Shown piece by piece: positions 48,783-56,463 of a stretch of DNA of 64,000 nt. Location: the NCBI GenBank assembly GCA_030447305.1, contig JAUJPC010000001.1:62001-126000 (forward strand), read 5' to 3'. Below the pieces are notes generated by a model. That model was not told where the DNA came from and ran no database searches. It saw nothing but the letters and a program-made list of their open reading frames with translations. Numbering within the stretch: position 1 is the first letter of the stretch; the number at the start of each line of letters is the position of its first letter. The position numbers and the translations under genes were made by a program. Source of the DNA: Actinomycetota bacterium (GTDB lineage Bacteria; Actinomycetota; CADDZG01; JAHWKV01).

Positions 48783-49664
48783 GTGGCTTTACGGGTCAAC
48801 TACTTCGTCGACGAGACCGTCTCCAACCTTCGCCGCAACGTCCTTTTGACCCTGGCGGCGGTGTCAACCGTCTCCATCAGCCTGTTGTTGCTGGGAGTGG
48901 TGATGGTGGGGGGAGAGGTTCTGACGAAGATGGTCTCGTCCTGGGAGGGCAAGGTTGAGCTGAACGTCTTCTTGCGGGACGAGGCGACTCCCGAGGAAGT
49001 GAAGGCTCTCGGCTCCCAGGCGAATGGCATGCCGGAGGTTGAGAAGGTCTTCTTCGAGTCGAAGGAGCAGGCGTTCGAGGAGTACAAGCGCATGTTCAAG
49101 GACAGCCCGGCGATCACCGAGAACGTCGACCCCAACGCTCTGCCCGCCTCGTACCGAATCAAGCTGAAGGATCCCAACTCGGCCGAGGCGGTTGCCTCCC
49201 GGCTGCAGGGCCAACCCGGGGTGGACGAGGTGCAGTTCGGCGGTGAGGCGATGAAGCGCCTGCTGAAGTTCACCGGTGTGGTCCGCACCATCCTGGTGAT
49301 CGCGATCATCCTTACGCTCGGCGCGGCCATCCTGCTGATCGCCAATACCATCCGCCTGGGAATCTACGCCCGCCGCAAGGAGATCGGCATCATGAAGCTG
49401 GTGGGTGCCACCAACTGGTTCATCCGGGTCCCGTTCATCTTCGAGGGCACCGTCCAGGCCGCCCTCGGCGCACTTTTGGCATCGGCTCTGATCTACGCCG
49501 GAAAGGTGTTCGGTCTGGACCGCATGCAGGACGCCATCCTGTTCCTGCCGCTCACGGTGAGCAGCGGCAGCATCATCCGGATGTTCTTCACGCTGCTAGC
49601 CATCGGCATTGTCATCGGGGTCTTCGGGTCCAGCCTGGCGCTGCGCCGCTTCCTGGAGGTTTAG
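48783..49664 (+). CDS. ftsX: Cell division protein FtsX, 293 aa
   Basis: Four membrane helices: one after the N-terminus (about residues 22-48), an extracellular domain (50-155), then three helices near 165-190, 215-245 and 260-285. LNVFLRDEATPEE and the cytoplasmic loop RKEIGIMKLVGATNWFIRVPF are family hallmarks. GTG 48,783 is chosen because AGGAG lies seven bases upstream and it gives MALRVNYFVDE; the TTG at 48,762 precedes that ribosome site. It works with FtsE. Confidence 0.95.
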   Translation: MALRVNYFVDETVSNLRRNVLLTLAAVSTVSISLLLLGVVMVGGEVLTKMVSSWEGKVELNVFLRDEATPEEVKALGSQANGMPEVEKVFFESKEQAFEEYKRMFKDSPAITENVDPNALPASYRIKLKDPNSAEAVASRLQGQPGVDEVQFGGEAMKRLLKFTGVVRTILVIAIILTLGAAILLIANTIRLGIYARRKEIGIMKLVGATNWFIRVPFIFEGTVQAALGALLASALIYAGKVFGLDRMQDAILFLPLTVSSGSIIRMFFTLLAIGIVIGVFGSSLALRRFLEV

Positions 49665-49715
49665 GGCTTCTCCAGGCTGAACGGTCCACGTAGAAGTCGT
49701 GGATAATTCCTAGCG

Positions 49716-50873
49716 GTGTTCAAAAGACATTCCACAAAGATCCTTGCCGGCTTTGCAGCCCTGGCGATTTCAACCGCCTTCTTCGTCTTTGGCTTCACTT
49801 TGGGCCGATCCCGTTCCCCCGAGAGCTCCAGGTACCAGGTCCTCGACGAGGCCCAGACCCGGATCGATTCCATGGCGCTGACCGAGCCCGACGACAAGCG
49901 GCTGATGCAAGGCGCCGTGAAGGGCATGCTGCAGGGGTTGGACGACCCGCACTCCCTTTACTACACGCCCAGGGCATACCGTGCCTTGGGGGAGGAGCTG
50001 CTGACCGGACAGTTCTCAGGCGTGGGAGTTTGGCTGAATCGATCGGGCGAGCTGACCAAGATCGTCTCGGTGCTGCCGAACACCCCGGCCGCCGATGCGG
50101 GCATCGAGCCGGGTGACCTCATCACCGCGGTCGAAGGTAAGCCGGTCGCCGGCCTTGAGCTTGACGAGGTAGGCCAGCTGATCGCCGGCCGGGCGGGAAC
50201 TGACGTGGTTATCAAGGTGGTGCGGGGCGCAGGCGCCCCAAGGGAGTTCACGCTCAGTCGCAAGAAGCTGGAGCTTCCGTCGATCTCGACCAACATGAAC
50301 GACGACGTGGGCATCCTCAATTTGCTGTCCTTCACCGGCGGTGTGGGTGACAAGCTTCGCAACGCCGTTGCGACGATGCAGGGCCAGGGGGCCAAGGGGT
50401 TCATCCTGGATCTGAGAGGCAACCCGGGTGGGTCGCTGGATGAGGCGGTACAGGTGGCAAGCGTGTTTCTCGAAGGAGGGACTGTCGTGGCCTACCGGGA
50501 GCGGGGCAAGCCTGAGGTGGTGTATCAGGCTCGGGGTCCCGTCGGCACCAAGCTACCCCTGGTAGTCCTGGTGGACGAAGGGTCGGCCAGCGCCTCCGAG
50601 ATAGTTGCCGGCGCCATCCAGGACCGCCAGCGGGGGCTGATCGTGGGGACGGAGACCTACAAGAAAGGGTCGGTACAGCGGGTGGTGGGCCTGTCCGACG
50701 GCAGCGCCATCAAGCTAACCGTGGCCTCCTACTACACTCCGAGCGGCCGGGGGATCGGCGAACACGGCGTTCTTCCCGACGTGGAGGTGGCCAACCGGGC
50801 CAAGCAGCTGCCCAAGGCCACCGAGATCCTGTCCGGCATGCTGGTGGAGGCTCCGACCAAGGCTGCCAGGTAG
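49716..50873 (+). CDS. C-terminal processing peptidase (S41 family), 385 aa
   Basis: A membrane-anchored tail-specific protease. One N-terminal helix (residues 8-30) anchors it. A PDZ domain lies at about 85-170 (GVGVWLNR, VLPNTPAADAGIEPGDLI), followed by the S41 core with LDLRGNPGGSLDEAV, the nucleophile region DEGSASASE and the general-base Lys in TYKKGSVQ. Start GTG 49,716; GATAAT lies about 9 bases before it. Placed between ftsX and smpB, as in many bacteria where ctp follows ftsEX. The substrate is unknown. Confidence 0.93.
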   Translation: MFKRHSTKILAGFAALAISTAFFVFGFTLGRSRSPESSRYQVLDEAQTRIDSMALTEPDDKRLMQGAVKGMLQGLDDPHSLYYTPRAYRALGEELLTGQFSGVGVWLNRSGELTKIVSVLPNTPAADAGIEPGDLITAVEGKPVAGLELDEVGQLIAGRAGTDVVIKVVRGAGAPREFTLSRKKLELPSISTNMNDDVGILNLLSFTGGVGDKLRNAVATMQGQGAKGFILDLRGNPGGSLDEAVQVASVFLEGGTVVAYRERGKPEVVYQARGPVGTKLPLVVLVDEGSASASEIVAGAIQDRQRGLIVGTETYKKGSVQRVVGLSDGSAIKLTVASYYTPSGRGIGEHGVLPDVEVANRAKQLPKATEILSGMLVEAPTKAAR

Positions 50874-50895
50874 ACGCCGCCACTAAACTCGTGGC

Positions 50896-51366
50896 ATGGC
50901 CACCAAGAAGAAGAAGGCGACCGCCGGGGCCATCTCCAACCCCAAGGCCCGGCACGACTACACCATCCTCGACTCCTTCGAGGCCGGTATCGTGCTGACC
51001 GGCAGTGAGATCAAGTCGATCCGTCAAGGCAAGGCGTCCCTGAGGGAGGCTTTTGCGGTGATTCGGGACAACGAGGTGTGGCTCATATCGATGCACATAG
51101 CTCCTTACGAGAACGCCGGCTACTCGCAGCACGAGCCGCTGCGAAAGCGCAAGCTCCTGTTGCACCGCAAGGAGATCGAGACTCTGATCGGAAAGACGAA
51201 GCAGCAGGGTCTGACTCTCGTTCCCCTGCGGCTGTACTTTACGCACGGGCTGGCCAAGATCGAGCTGGGTCTTGCCAAGGGTAAGAAGACCTACGACAAG
51301 CGTGAGGACCTGAAGGCCAAGGACGCCAAGATGCAGGTGGACCGAATGATGGGGCGGCGGCGCTAA
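50896..51366 (+). CDS. smpB: SsrA-binding protein SmpB, 156 aa
   Basis: Binds tmRNA and brings it to stalled ribosomes. Hallmarks are NPKARHDYTILDSFEAGIVL split around TGSEIKSIRQGKASL, HIAPYENAG, RKRKLLLHRKEI, and the basic C-terminal helix KGKKTYDKREDLK. Length is normal. It lies 74 bases before the tmRNA gene, the usual smpB-ssrA pairing. Confidence 0.96.
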   Translation: MATKKKKATAGAISNPKARHDYTILDSFEAGIVLTGSEIKSIRQGKASLREAFAVIRDNEVWLISMHIAPYENAGYSQHEPLRKRKLLLHRKEIETLIGKTKQQGLTLVPLRLYFTHGLAKIELGLAKGKKTYDKREDLKAKDAKMQVDRMMGRRR

Positions 51367-51440
51367 TCCGGTTACGAGGCCCGGAATGGCGGCCTGGTGC
51401 CGGGCGTTACACTGATATCGGTACATTGAAAACCTAGCCA

Positions 51441-51796
51441 GGGGACGATTTGGTTTCGAAGCCGGTTGTTCTGCTTGGAGGAAGCGGGTCGAGGTCCGGG
51501 GGCCTCGTTAAAAAGCCCGGACAATTAACTGAAACGTCGCTGCTTAAAGCGAGTTCCCGTCTAATGAAAGACGGGCGTCTCTACCGGTAGGGTCTGCGGA
51601 TCGGATAGAGGCGTCATGCAGCAGACTGGCTCCAGTCACGCCCCGTCGGGTGGCGTGCGGAGTGAGATCAATTCCCGACTGGGCACCGGCGAGCCTGCCT
51701 AGGGCGAACGCTGGGCTGAGATAAGAATCTAGGCTACGCCCGTAGATGCCCCAGGTGGAAGCTGTGCTCACGGGGGTTCGAATCCCCCCGTCTCCA
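51441..51796 (+). ncRNA. ssrA: Transfer-messenger RNA (tmRNA), one-piece
   Basis: The 5' end GGGGACG pairs with CGTCTCC at the 3' end (one G-U), with a tRNA-like T-arm GGGGGTTCGAATCCCCCC and discriminator A at 51,796; CCA is not encoded. GTTTCGA near the 5' end and pseudoknot 1 (GTCCGGG/CCCGGAC) are present. The tag region after 51,522 is peculiar: no ordinary ALAA-ending frame is seen. A frame ending GTC-GCT-GCT-TAA (51,536-51,547) has a TGA five codons before the stop, and the frame set by the conserved CAATTAA-type upstream element reads GAA-ACG-TCG and onward for 19 codons without an LAA end. Confidence 0.93.
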
Positions 51797-51884
51797 AGAG
51801 AGCTTTGGATTCCAGAGCTTTGTTGGAGACGGCGCAAGTCGCCCGCTGCTGGGTTTGTCGCCGGTTAGGGGGTCGAGGTATTCA

Positions 51885-52028
51885 ATGCCGAACTACGAGC
51901 ACTTCAAGAAGTACGACGAGTGGAGCAAGCAGAAACTCTCTGCGCCGGAGGACCAGCCGCAACACAAGCCCGAATCGGGACTTGCCAAGATCCTCAAGTC
52001 GCTCAAGGGGTCCGGGAAGAAGAGCTGA
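51885..52028 (+). CDS. Small Lys-rich protein, 47 aa
   Basis: An ATG at 51,885 has GAGG six bases upstream and opens 47 codons ending at TGA 52,026-52,028. The product is strongly charged: it begins MPNYEHFKKYDEWSKQKL and ends with LKSLKGSGKKS. I do not recognise it. It lies directly after tmRNA and is convergent with the DUF2007 gene. Codon use looks like that of the core genes. Confidence 0.5.
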   Translation: MPNYEHFKKYDEWSKQKLSAPEDQPQHKPESGLAKILKSLKGSGKKS

Positions 52029-52046
52029 GCCGAAGCTTTGTTGCCC

Positions 52047-52325
52047 TCAGGAAGCCGGTTCTTCGTCGCCCTTCGTCTGGTCTGACTTTAGCTCCAGCTT
52101 GCCCTCGTTTGCGGCTTCGATAAGTCGTCGAGCCTTGTCGGCGTCTTTGGCCGGCACGAACAGGTCGGAGCTAGCGAGGCTTCCCACCGATTCCGGATAC
52201 GCCCCGGTGGCGTTGGTGGCCTCCAGTCTCACCTCAATTCCGCTGCCTTCCAGCAGCGAACGCAAGAGCAGGTGCTCCGTGGGGTTGGGAGCCGTGTGGA
52301 CACTTACAAAGTCGTCTGCGGTCAT
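52047..52325 (-). CDS. DUF2007-type putative signal-transducing protein, 92 aa
   Basis: A single small ferredoxin-like domain: FVSVHTAPNPTEHLLLRSLLEGSGIEV then SSDLFVPAKDADKARRLIEA, the pattern of DUF2007 proteins. The tail is acidic. No catalytic residues are known for the family. It marks the border between the conserved chromosomal genes and the accessory region to the right. Confidence 0.72.
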   Translation of the reverse strand: MTADDFVSVHTAPNPTEHLLLRSLLEGSGIEVRLEATNATGAYPESVGSLASSDLFVPAKDADKARRLIEAANEGKLELKSDQTKGDEEPAS

Positions 52326-52382
52326 TGGTCCGAGTCTACGGGCAAGCGGTTCTTGCGTCGACCGAAGGGTCGTCGCCGCAGA

Positions 52383-52670
52383 TCAGCCACGAGAATCGGC
52401 CTCGCGGTCGGACTCGATGTCCGCGACAGGAGCCTCCGGTCGTTCCCGATCAAGCGATTCCCTATACCGGATGCATCCCCTCAAGAACTTCGGCCAAGGC
52501 GGAACCGCGATCTCGGGTTCGATCGCCTCAGGCAAGAGATCCCAAAGCTGTGGATGGTGCCAACAAAGGTCATGGCCGGAGCTGTCCCGGTGCGCCCGGA
52601 TGCCGGCTCGAAGCCGCTGAACCTCCACGATCAGCTCGTCCCGACTCATGTGTTTAAGGTCATTGTCCAT
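52383..52670 (-). CDS. Conserved hypothetical protein, 95 aa
   Basis: It starts MDNDLKHMSRDELIVEV and contains RLRAGIRAHRDSSGHDLCWHHPQLWDLLP split by conserved Trp/His, a pattern seen in small proteins scattered in accessory regions of many bacteria. The N-terminus looks like a short coiled coil. The upstream GGAGAGTGAGGG can act as ribosome site. The function is unknown. It may be the leftmost cassette-type gene, but I see no attC site beside it. Confidence 0.65.
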   Translation of the reverse strand: MDNDLKHMSRDELIVEVQRLRAGIRAHRDSSGHDLCWHHPQLWDLLPEAIEPEIAVPPWPKFLRGCIRYRESLDRERPEAPVADIESDREADSRG

Positions 52671-52782
52671 TGCGGTCCCTCACTCTCCTGGGTAGCCGAA
52701 ATGCTCGCCTCATCTGCTCACCGGTCTGCCCAACGGATTGTCACCCGCCGAAGGCCGGAGAACACTTCTAAGTAGACGGCTC

Positions 52783-53076
52783 TCATTGGTGACTGCAGGG
52801 TGTCGCAAACGGTGTTCCGTCGTGGAAGACGTTCGCAGCAGAATAGATCGGCCAAAAAACGACGGTGAACGCCAGTCCAACGATCCCTCCAAAGACCTCC
52901 GGTTCCACGAATGCGCCTTGAACTCTGCGGGTTTCGCGGCAGGCTTCCGCTGCTGAGCTCCACTTGAAATGGAACCCAAGACCAATACCGAGGTAGATCA
53001 AGACGAAGATCAGGAGAAGACAAGCCAGCTTACGAGTCTCGATGCGTTCATTCACTTCAGCACTTCCTACGGTCAT
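52783..53076 (-). CDS. Small membrane protein, 97 aa
   Basis: Two hydrophobic helices at about residues 17-36 and 62-82 with short loops (one Cys in AAEACRETRR). The start ATG at 53,076 directly follows the PNPOx-like gene. No family is recognised. It is probably part of the same cassette-like block as its neighbour. Confidence 0.5.
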   Translation of the reverse strand: MTVGSAEVNERIETRKLACLLLIFVLIYLGIGLGFHFKWSSAAEACRETRRVQGAFVEPEVFGGIVGLAFTVVFWPIYSAANVFHDGTPFATPCSHQ

Positions 53077-53086
53077 TACGGACTAC

Positions 53087-53529
53087 CTAAGGAGAATCGT
53101 CTGCACCTGCATTCCAACGCCTACGGGTCGGGCGGTAGCTGTCCGCTGGATCGTATATGGTCGCCAGCACCTCGCGTACGAGCAATTGAAGATGATGTAG
53201 CCCTTCGCGCGATCGGCCGCTGTCGGTTCCCTTTCGATCGCGGCTCCCGTAATCAGAACCTCGCCGCCGCCGCCCTCAGTGTCCTCGACTGGCCCGTGCA
53301 TCGCGTAGCGTCCGGTGCGACGAATATCCTGCGCCTTCGGCGACGTTGGGTACATCGTCACGACCAGCCTGCTATCCCGGAGCGTGAACGGACCTACGGG
53401 GTGCACCCGGGGCCAACCATCACGCCGCACGGTTGCCAAGAAGCAAGGCGCAGCGGCGAGGCGTTCCTCGGCATGTTTCGCAAGTTCCGGCTGGCGTTGA
53501 GCGAACGTGTTCCAGGGCACTGCCTCCAT
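53087..53529 (-). pseudogene. PNPOx-like (pyridoxamine oxidase-type split-barrel) protein, frameshifted
   Basis: The frame from ATG 53,529 encodes a split-beta-barrel protein (HAEERLAAAPCFLATV, RDGWPRVHPVGPF, PKAQDIRRTGRYAMH). At about 53,188 one base is missing: the frame then reads NCSYARCWRPY, whereas the +1 frame gives LLVREVLATIYDPADSYRP, the normal family ending, with stop at 53,087. The start lies 34 bases after the R' box of attC A, as expected for a cassette gene. It would have bound flavin or F420. An assembly error is possible but similar lesions are common in this region. Confidence 0.75.
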
Positions 53530-53562
53530 CGGTAATCCTCAGGCCACTCCGGTTCAAGGACC

Positions 53563-53629
53563 GTATAACGTACCGGCGAATCAGCCGCTGAGAGCTTAGC
53601 GACTGGCGGTTTGTATTCGCCAGTTATAC
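53563..53629 (-). other. attC-like site A
   Basis: GTATAAC (53,563) and GTTATAC (53,623) are exact inverted ends of a 67-base imperfect palindrome with GGCGAAT/ATTCGCC inner arms. On the plus strand the left arm reads CAGCCGC and the right GGCGGTTTG, the layout of an attC bottom strand, so cassette sense is minus. Confidence 0.75.
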
Positions 53630-53746
53630 AGCTCGCCGACCGAGGCCGGCCTGGCGACTTCTCGTGAATACGACTCTGTGGAGCTCCGTCCGCCGTAGGC
53701 TGTGGGTCATGAAATCGGACTACGAACGAAAGCGGGCTGAGGACTT

Positions 53747-53956
53747 TTGGAGTCGTTGGACAGGCTTTGGGTCGCGACAGACTACCCGGAGTGCCAAGAA
53801 ATTGCGCTGTACACGGACCAAGAGTTGAAGCAGATCCTCGGCGAATGGGAACAGGTTCGCAAAGCCTGCGATGCAATCTGGGCCAGGATCCGGGATGCCA
53901 GGCCAGACCTTCAGGGATGGGATCCGATCAGTGGCGAGCGTCCACTAGGTCAATAG
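53747..53956 (+). CDS. Doubtful small protein, 69 aa
   Basis: A TTG-initiated frame encoding a helical, acidic peptide (YTDQELKQILGEWEQVRKA, then WARIRDARPDLQGWDP). There is no clear ribosome binding site and no known family. It lies in the long stretch between attC A and B on the strand opposite to cassette sense. The stretch 53,630-54,039 holds nothing else convincing. Confidence 0.3.
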   Translation: MESLDRLWVATDYPECQEIALYTDQELKQILGEWEQVRKACDAIWARIRDARPDLQGWDPISGERPLGQ

Positions 53957-54039
53957 CTACGGCCAAGCAGCATATTCCCGTTCTGTAGGGATCTCAGCAT
54001 CAGCGGCGCAGGGGAAGCGAGCGCCATTGCATGCGCGAG

Positions 54040-54390
54040 TCATGCCCACTCCAGGCTCTCTCCTGCTTTAAGGCCCTCGATGGTTGGAACCACCTGCTGA
54101 ACGACCGTCCCGAACTGGCCGATGAGCAGGACGACTAAAGTCCAAAAGGCGATCACAGCACGCGAACGACGAGTCCTAGCTTTGCCGAACAAGCGAAAGA
54201 CTCCGACAACCACAAGAGTGAAAACAACCGAACTAAGCGCTCTGCCGAGCACTTCGGGTCCGGGGCCGCCTTGGCGAATACCGGCGGAGAGTGCAAGGAA
54301 GCTAGAGACGACCAGGAGGACGGTCGCCGCGATTTCCCATCTTACGGGAGACTTCTCGCGGGGTCCTTGGGCAGCGTCAAACTCATTCAT
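54040..54390 (-). CDS. Small integral membrane protein, 116 aa
   Basis: Three helices at about residues 19-40, 50-68 and 77-100. The start ATG 54,390 is supported by a strong GGAGGAGCAGGAGAG just upstream. It runs in the cassette direction. The family is not recognised. About 410 bases separate it from attC A, more than usual, so an attC or a second gene may have been lost in between. Confidence 0.55.
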   Translation of the reverse strand: MNEFDAAQGPREKSPVRWEIAATVLLVVSSFLALSAGIRQGGPGPEVLGRALSSVVFTLVVVGVFRLFGKARTRRSRAVIAFWTLVVLLIGQFGTVVQQVVPTIEGLKAGESLEWA

Positions 54391-54617
54391 AATCTCTCCT
54401 GCTCCTCCAATGATGCCGACAGGGTAAAGGCAGACTGCCGTTCACCTGAGTATAGGAATTGGCCTTCAGGCGAGGGCGAGCGCAGCCTCCGAACGGCCCG
54501 TGCGAATAAGAACCTAGCCTCATGCGTGAGCAATGAGAATGCAACCTACGGGGCACCACGGACGGTATTCTTCGGGTCTCACGGCATCGAGGTTCACAGC
54601 GTTGAAAGGAGGGCCGG

Positions 54618-54926
54618 ATGCTGATCATGGCCGTACACCAGGTGCCCGGCCTCACTCGGGAGAAGTACGAAGAAGTCGTCCGCAAGCTCACAAACGGTAA
54701 GTCCCGTCTGGAGTCTCCCTCCGACCTGCCGTTCGAGGGGCTGTTGGTTCATGCCGCTGGCCAAGGCAAGAACGGGTTCTGCATCATTGACGTTTTTGAG
54801 TCGGAGGAGGCAGTCGAGCGCTTCCGCGAAGCGGTAACCCCAATCGCACAAGACGTAGGTATCGAAGAGCCACCGGAGTTCTTCCCAGCCGAGACATTCT
54901 TCTCGCTTGAACGCCGGACCATGTAG
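54618..54926 (+). CDS. Dimeric alpha-beta barrel (antibiotic monooxygenase-like) protein, 102 aa
   Basis: A small protein with the beta-alpha-beta pattern of ABM/Dabb domains: MLIMAVHQVPGLTREKYEEVV, then GFCIIDVFESEEAVERFRE and FFPAETFFS. An excellent AGGAGG lies 5 bases before ATG 54,618. It is one of few genes here on the plus strand, opposite to the cassette sense. Such domains are frequent in environmental gene cassettes. The enzymatic activity is uncertain. Confidence 0.65.
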   Translation: MLIMAVHQVPGLTREKYEEVVRKLTNGKSRLESPSDLPFEGLLVHAAGQGKNGFCIIDVFESEEAVERFREAVTPIAQDVGIEEPPEFFPAETFFSLERRTM

Positions 54927-55002
54927 ACCTCGGCATCCCGAGTGAGGCAGTTCTGGTGCACGAATCGCAGACAAACCTGGTCGGAGCCTGAGGCGTCTTT
55001 CG

Positions 55003-55073
55003 GCATAACCGATTGGCGCTTAAGCCGCCGCCCGCGGCGGTCCCTTGAGTCGGTTTGGAGCGGGCAGTTATAC
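55003..55073 (-). other. attC-like site B
   Basis: GCATAAC (55,003) and GTTATAC (55,067) bound a 71-base imperfect palindrome with left TTAAGCCGCCG and right GTCGGTTTGGAGCG. The TAA stop of the adjacent minus-strand gene (55,068-55,070) is formed by the GTTA of the box, as often seen in cassettes. Confidence 0.75.
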
Positions 55074-55684
55074 GCCGACGCGCCCAAAGTACCGTTCCAT
55101 TCGTAGTTCCAATTGAGGTAGCTCCTGAAGGACGTCGGTCGTGCCTGGATTTGCGAACTTCGCCAGCCCGGCTTCAAGAGCTCGCCGGGCGCGGTCAAGA
55201 TCTCCAGCGTAGTAGAAGAGGTCAGCTGCGTCATGAAAGTGCCAACCCTCCTTAAGCCAGAATTCGGCGGCGCCCTCGTAAGATGACAGCCGTTCGAGAA
55301 ACGGCAATCCAGTCCGCTCCACGTCTTGCCAAAATTGCTCCAGAATCGGGTTCTTTTCTCCAGGACTGAAAACTCTTGCTCGTGAAGACGACCAGCCCGG
55401 AATAAGCCAGTCGTTGCTTCCCGCGATCCAGAAATCACTGCTTGCGTCTTCCCTTGCTTCCGCCGCCATCGAGCGAAGGGCCTGGACTTGACCCCCCACG
55501 ACGTCCAAAAGATCGTCGCGTCAAGGGTGCTGTCGTGGCTCAGCACGAAGCGAATTACCTGATCGAACTCCCCCACCTTTCGCGAGAACTTGAGTTGACT
55601 GGTGGAGTACGCAAAGTTGATCGCTTGAAACCGCGGGACGACTTCGGTTTCCACCGCGAGACGAAACTGCTCTTTTGGTCTCAT
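55068..55684 (-). pseudogene. Hypothetical cassette protein (possibly DUF4304-like), frameshifted
   Basis: ATG 55,684 lies 8 bases after the R' box of attC C. The first 59 codons (MRPKEQFRLAVETEVVPRF to HDSTLDATIF) are followed by a missing T in a T-run at about 55,509; the other frame continues with LDVVGGQVQALRSMAAEARED to the stop at 55,068. Adding one base gives 205 residues. A C-terminal part with LFYYAGDLDRARRALEAGL is helical. The resemblance to DUF4304 is weak. The stop overlaps attC B. Confidence 0.6.
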
Positions 55685-55692
55685 CTCAGTGC

Positions 55693-55788
55693 GTATAACG
55701 GATCATTGGTTAAGCTGCGCGGCGCCAACGCGGAATGGCGTTACACGAGTCACTTACGCGCCGTGTCAGTTTCAACCGCTTGTTAGAC
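55693..55788 (-). other. attC-like site C
   Basis: GTATAAC (55,693) and GTTAGAC (55,782) bound 96 bases. The inner arms GGTTAAGCTG and CAGTTTCAACC pair with extrahelical bases as in known attC sites, with a long variable terminal region. Its minus-strand reading starts with a perfect RYYYAAC box. Confidence 0.8.
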
Positions 55789-55870
55789 GCCGCCGCGGTG
55801 AATCACGCGATCAGAATTGGACACAGTTCTCAAGGACTTCCAGCGGGATCTCTGTACCTGTCACATGTGG

Positions 55871-56323
55871 TCATCCGGAAGTTTGCTGCCCGAGCTCTTG
55901 GGCAAGCCCGATGAGAATTCTTCGGGGCCCCGGATGTAGCAGAGCCGATACGTGTCTTCGTACTGGACCACTTCCCCGACGAGTTCCGCGCCGCGTTTGC
56001 CAAGCCGGGCGACCGTATCGTCGATGTCCTGCACGGTGAACATGACACGTAGATAACCGAGGGCGTTCACCGGGGCGCTGCGGTGATCGGCGACCACAGG
56101 CGGCCGCGAGGAATCGGGACACCTCGAGCCGGCTGTGACGGTCCGGCGTACGCAACATGGCAATCTCGACGCGCATGTCCCGTAATCCAGTGACGCCATC
56201 TGCCCAGTCTCCTTCGATTGGGGCGCGCCCCTCGAGCTCGAGGCCAAGTTCGGTGAAGAATTCAATGGCGGCGTCGATGTCCTCTACCACGATGCCGACG
56301 TTGTCCATTCGCTTGATCGTCAT
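55871..56323 (-). pseudogene. VOC/glyoxalase superfamily protein with two compensating frameshifts
   Basis: ATG 56,323 has AAGGAG upstream and lies 15 bases from attC D. The protein begins MTIKRMDNVGIVVEDIDAAIEFF, a typical VOC start. After LEVSRFLA (about 56,100) the frame shifts to PPVVADHRSAPVNALGYLRVMFTV split over the second metal region, and near 55,914 it shifts back to IGLAQELGQQ before the stop. The sum of the two indels restores 150 residues. VOC proteins are among the commonest cassette products. Decay or sequencing error are both possible. Confidence 0.75.
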
Positions 56324-56337
56324 GATGTCTCCTTGGC

Positions 56338-56400
56338 GTCTAACGGAATGCCGGGTCAGCCGCCGCCCGCGAAGCCGGCGGTCGGTTGCAGCCGGCAGTT
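56338..56400 (-). other. attC site D, interrupted at its right end by an insertion sequence
   Basis: GTCTAAC at 56,338, then TGCCGG and GTCAGCCGCC pair with GGCGGTCGGTTGCAGCCGGCA. The palindrome breaks at GTT (56,398-56,400), where IS110-type DNA starts. The continuation GTTAGGCAGC is found at 60,573-60,582, 22 bases beyond the end of the next cassette gene, so the original box was probably the perfect GTTAGGC. Confidence 0.85.
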
Positions 56401-56463
56401 GATACATATCGACCCTGATCCACTACTCGATGCGGGTCCTGTGCGAGTAAGGGACCTCCAGCT

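Noticed and set aside
51441-51796. A tRNA gene at the T-arm GGTTCGAATCC
   Set aside because: The 5' partner of the acceptor stem is 350 bases away with pseudoknots between, so it is tmRNA.
52720-52775. A further attC site next to the 95-residue hypothetical gene (starts GCCCAAC)
   Set aside because: The left box fits, but there is no matching GTTRRRY box or complementary right arm.
54749-55684. A 311-residue minus-strand ORF as one gene
   Set aside because: Only its first 60 codons look like protein; the rest runs through attC B and the antisense of another gene. The true gene changes frame at about 55,509.
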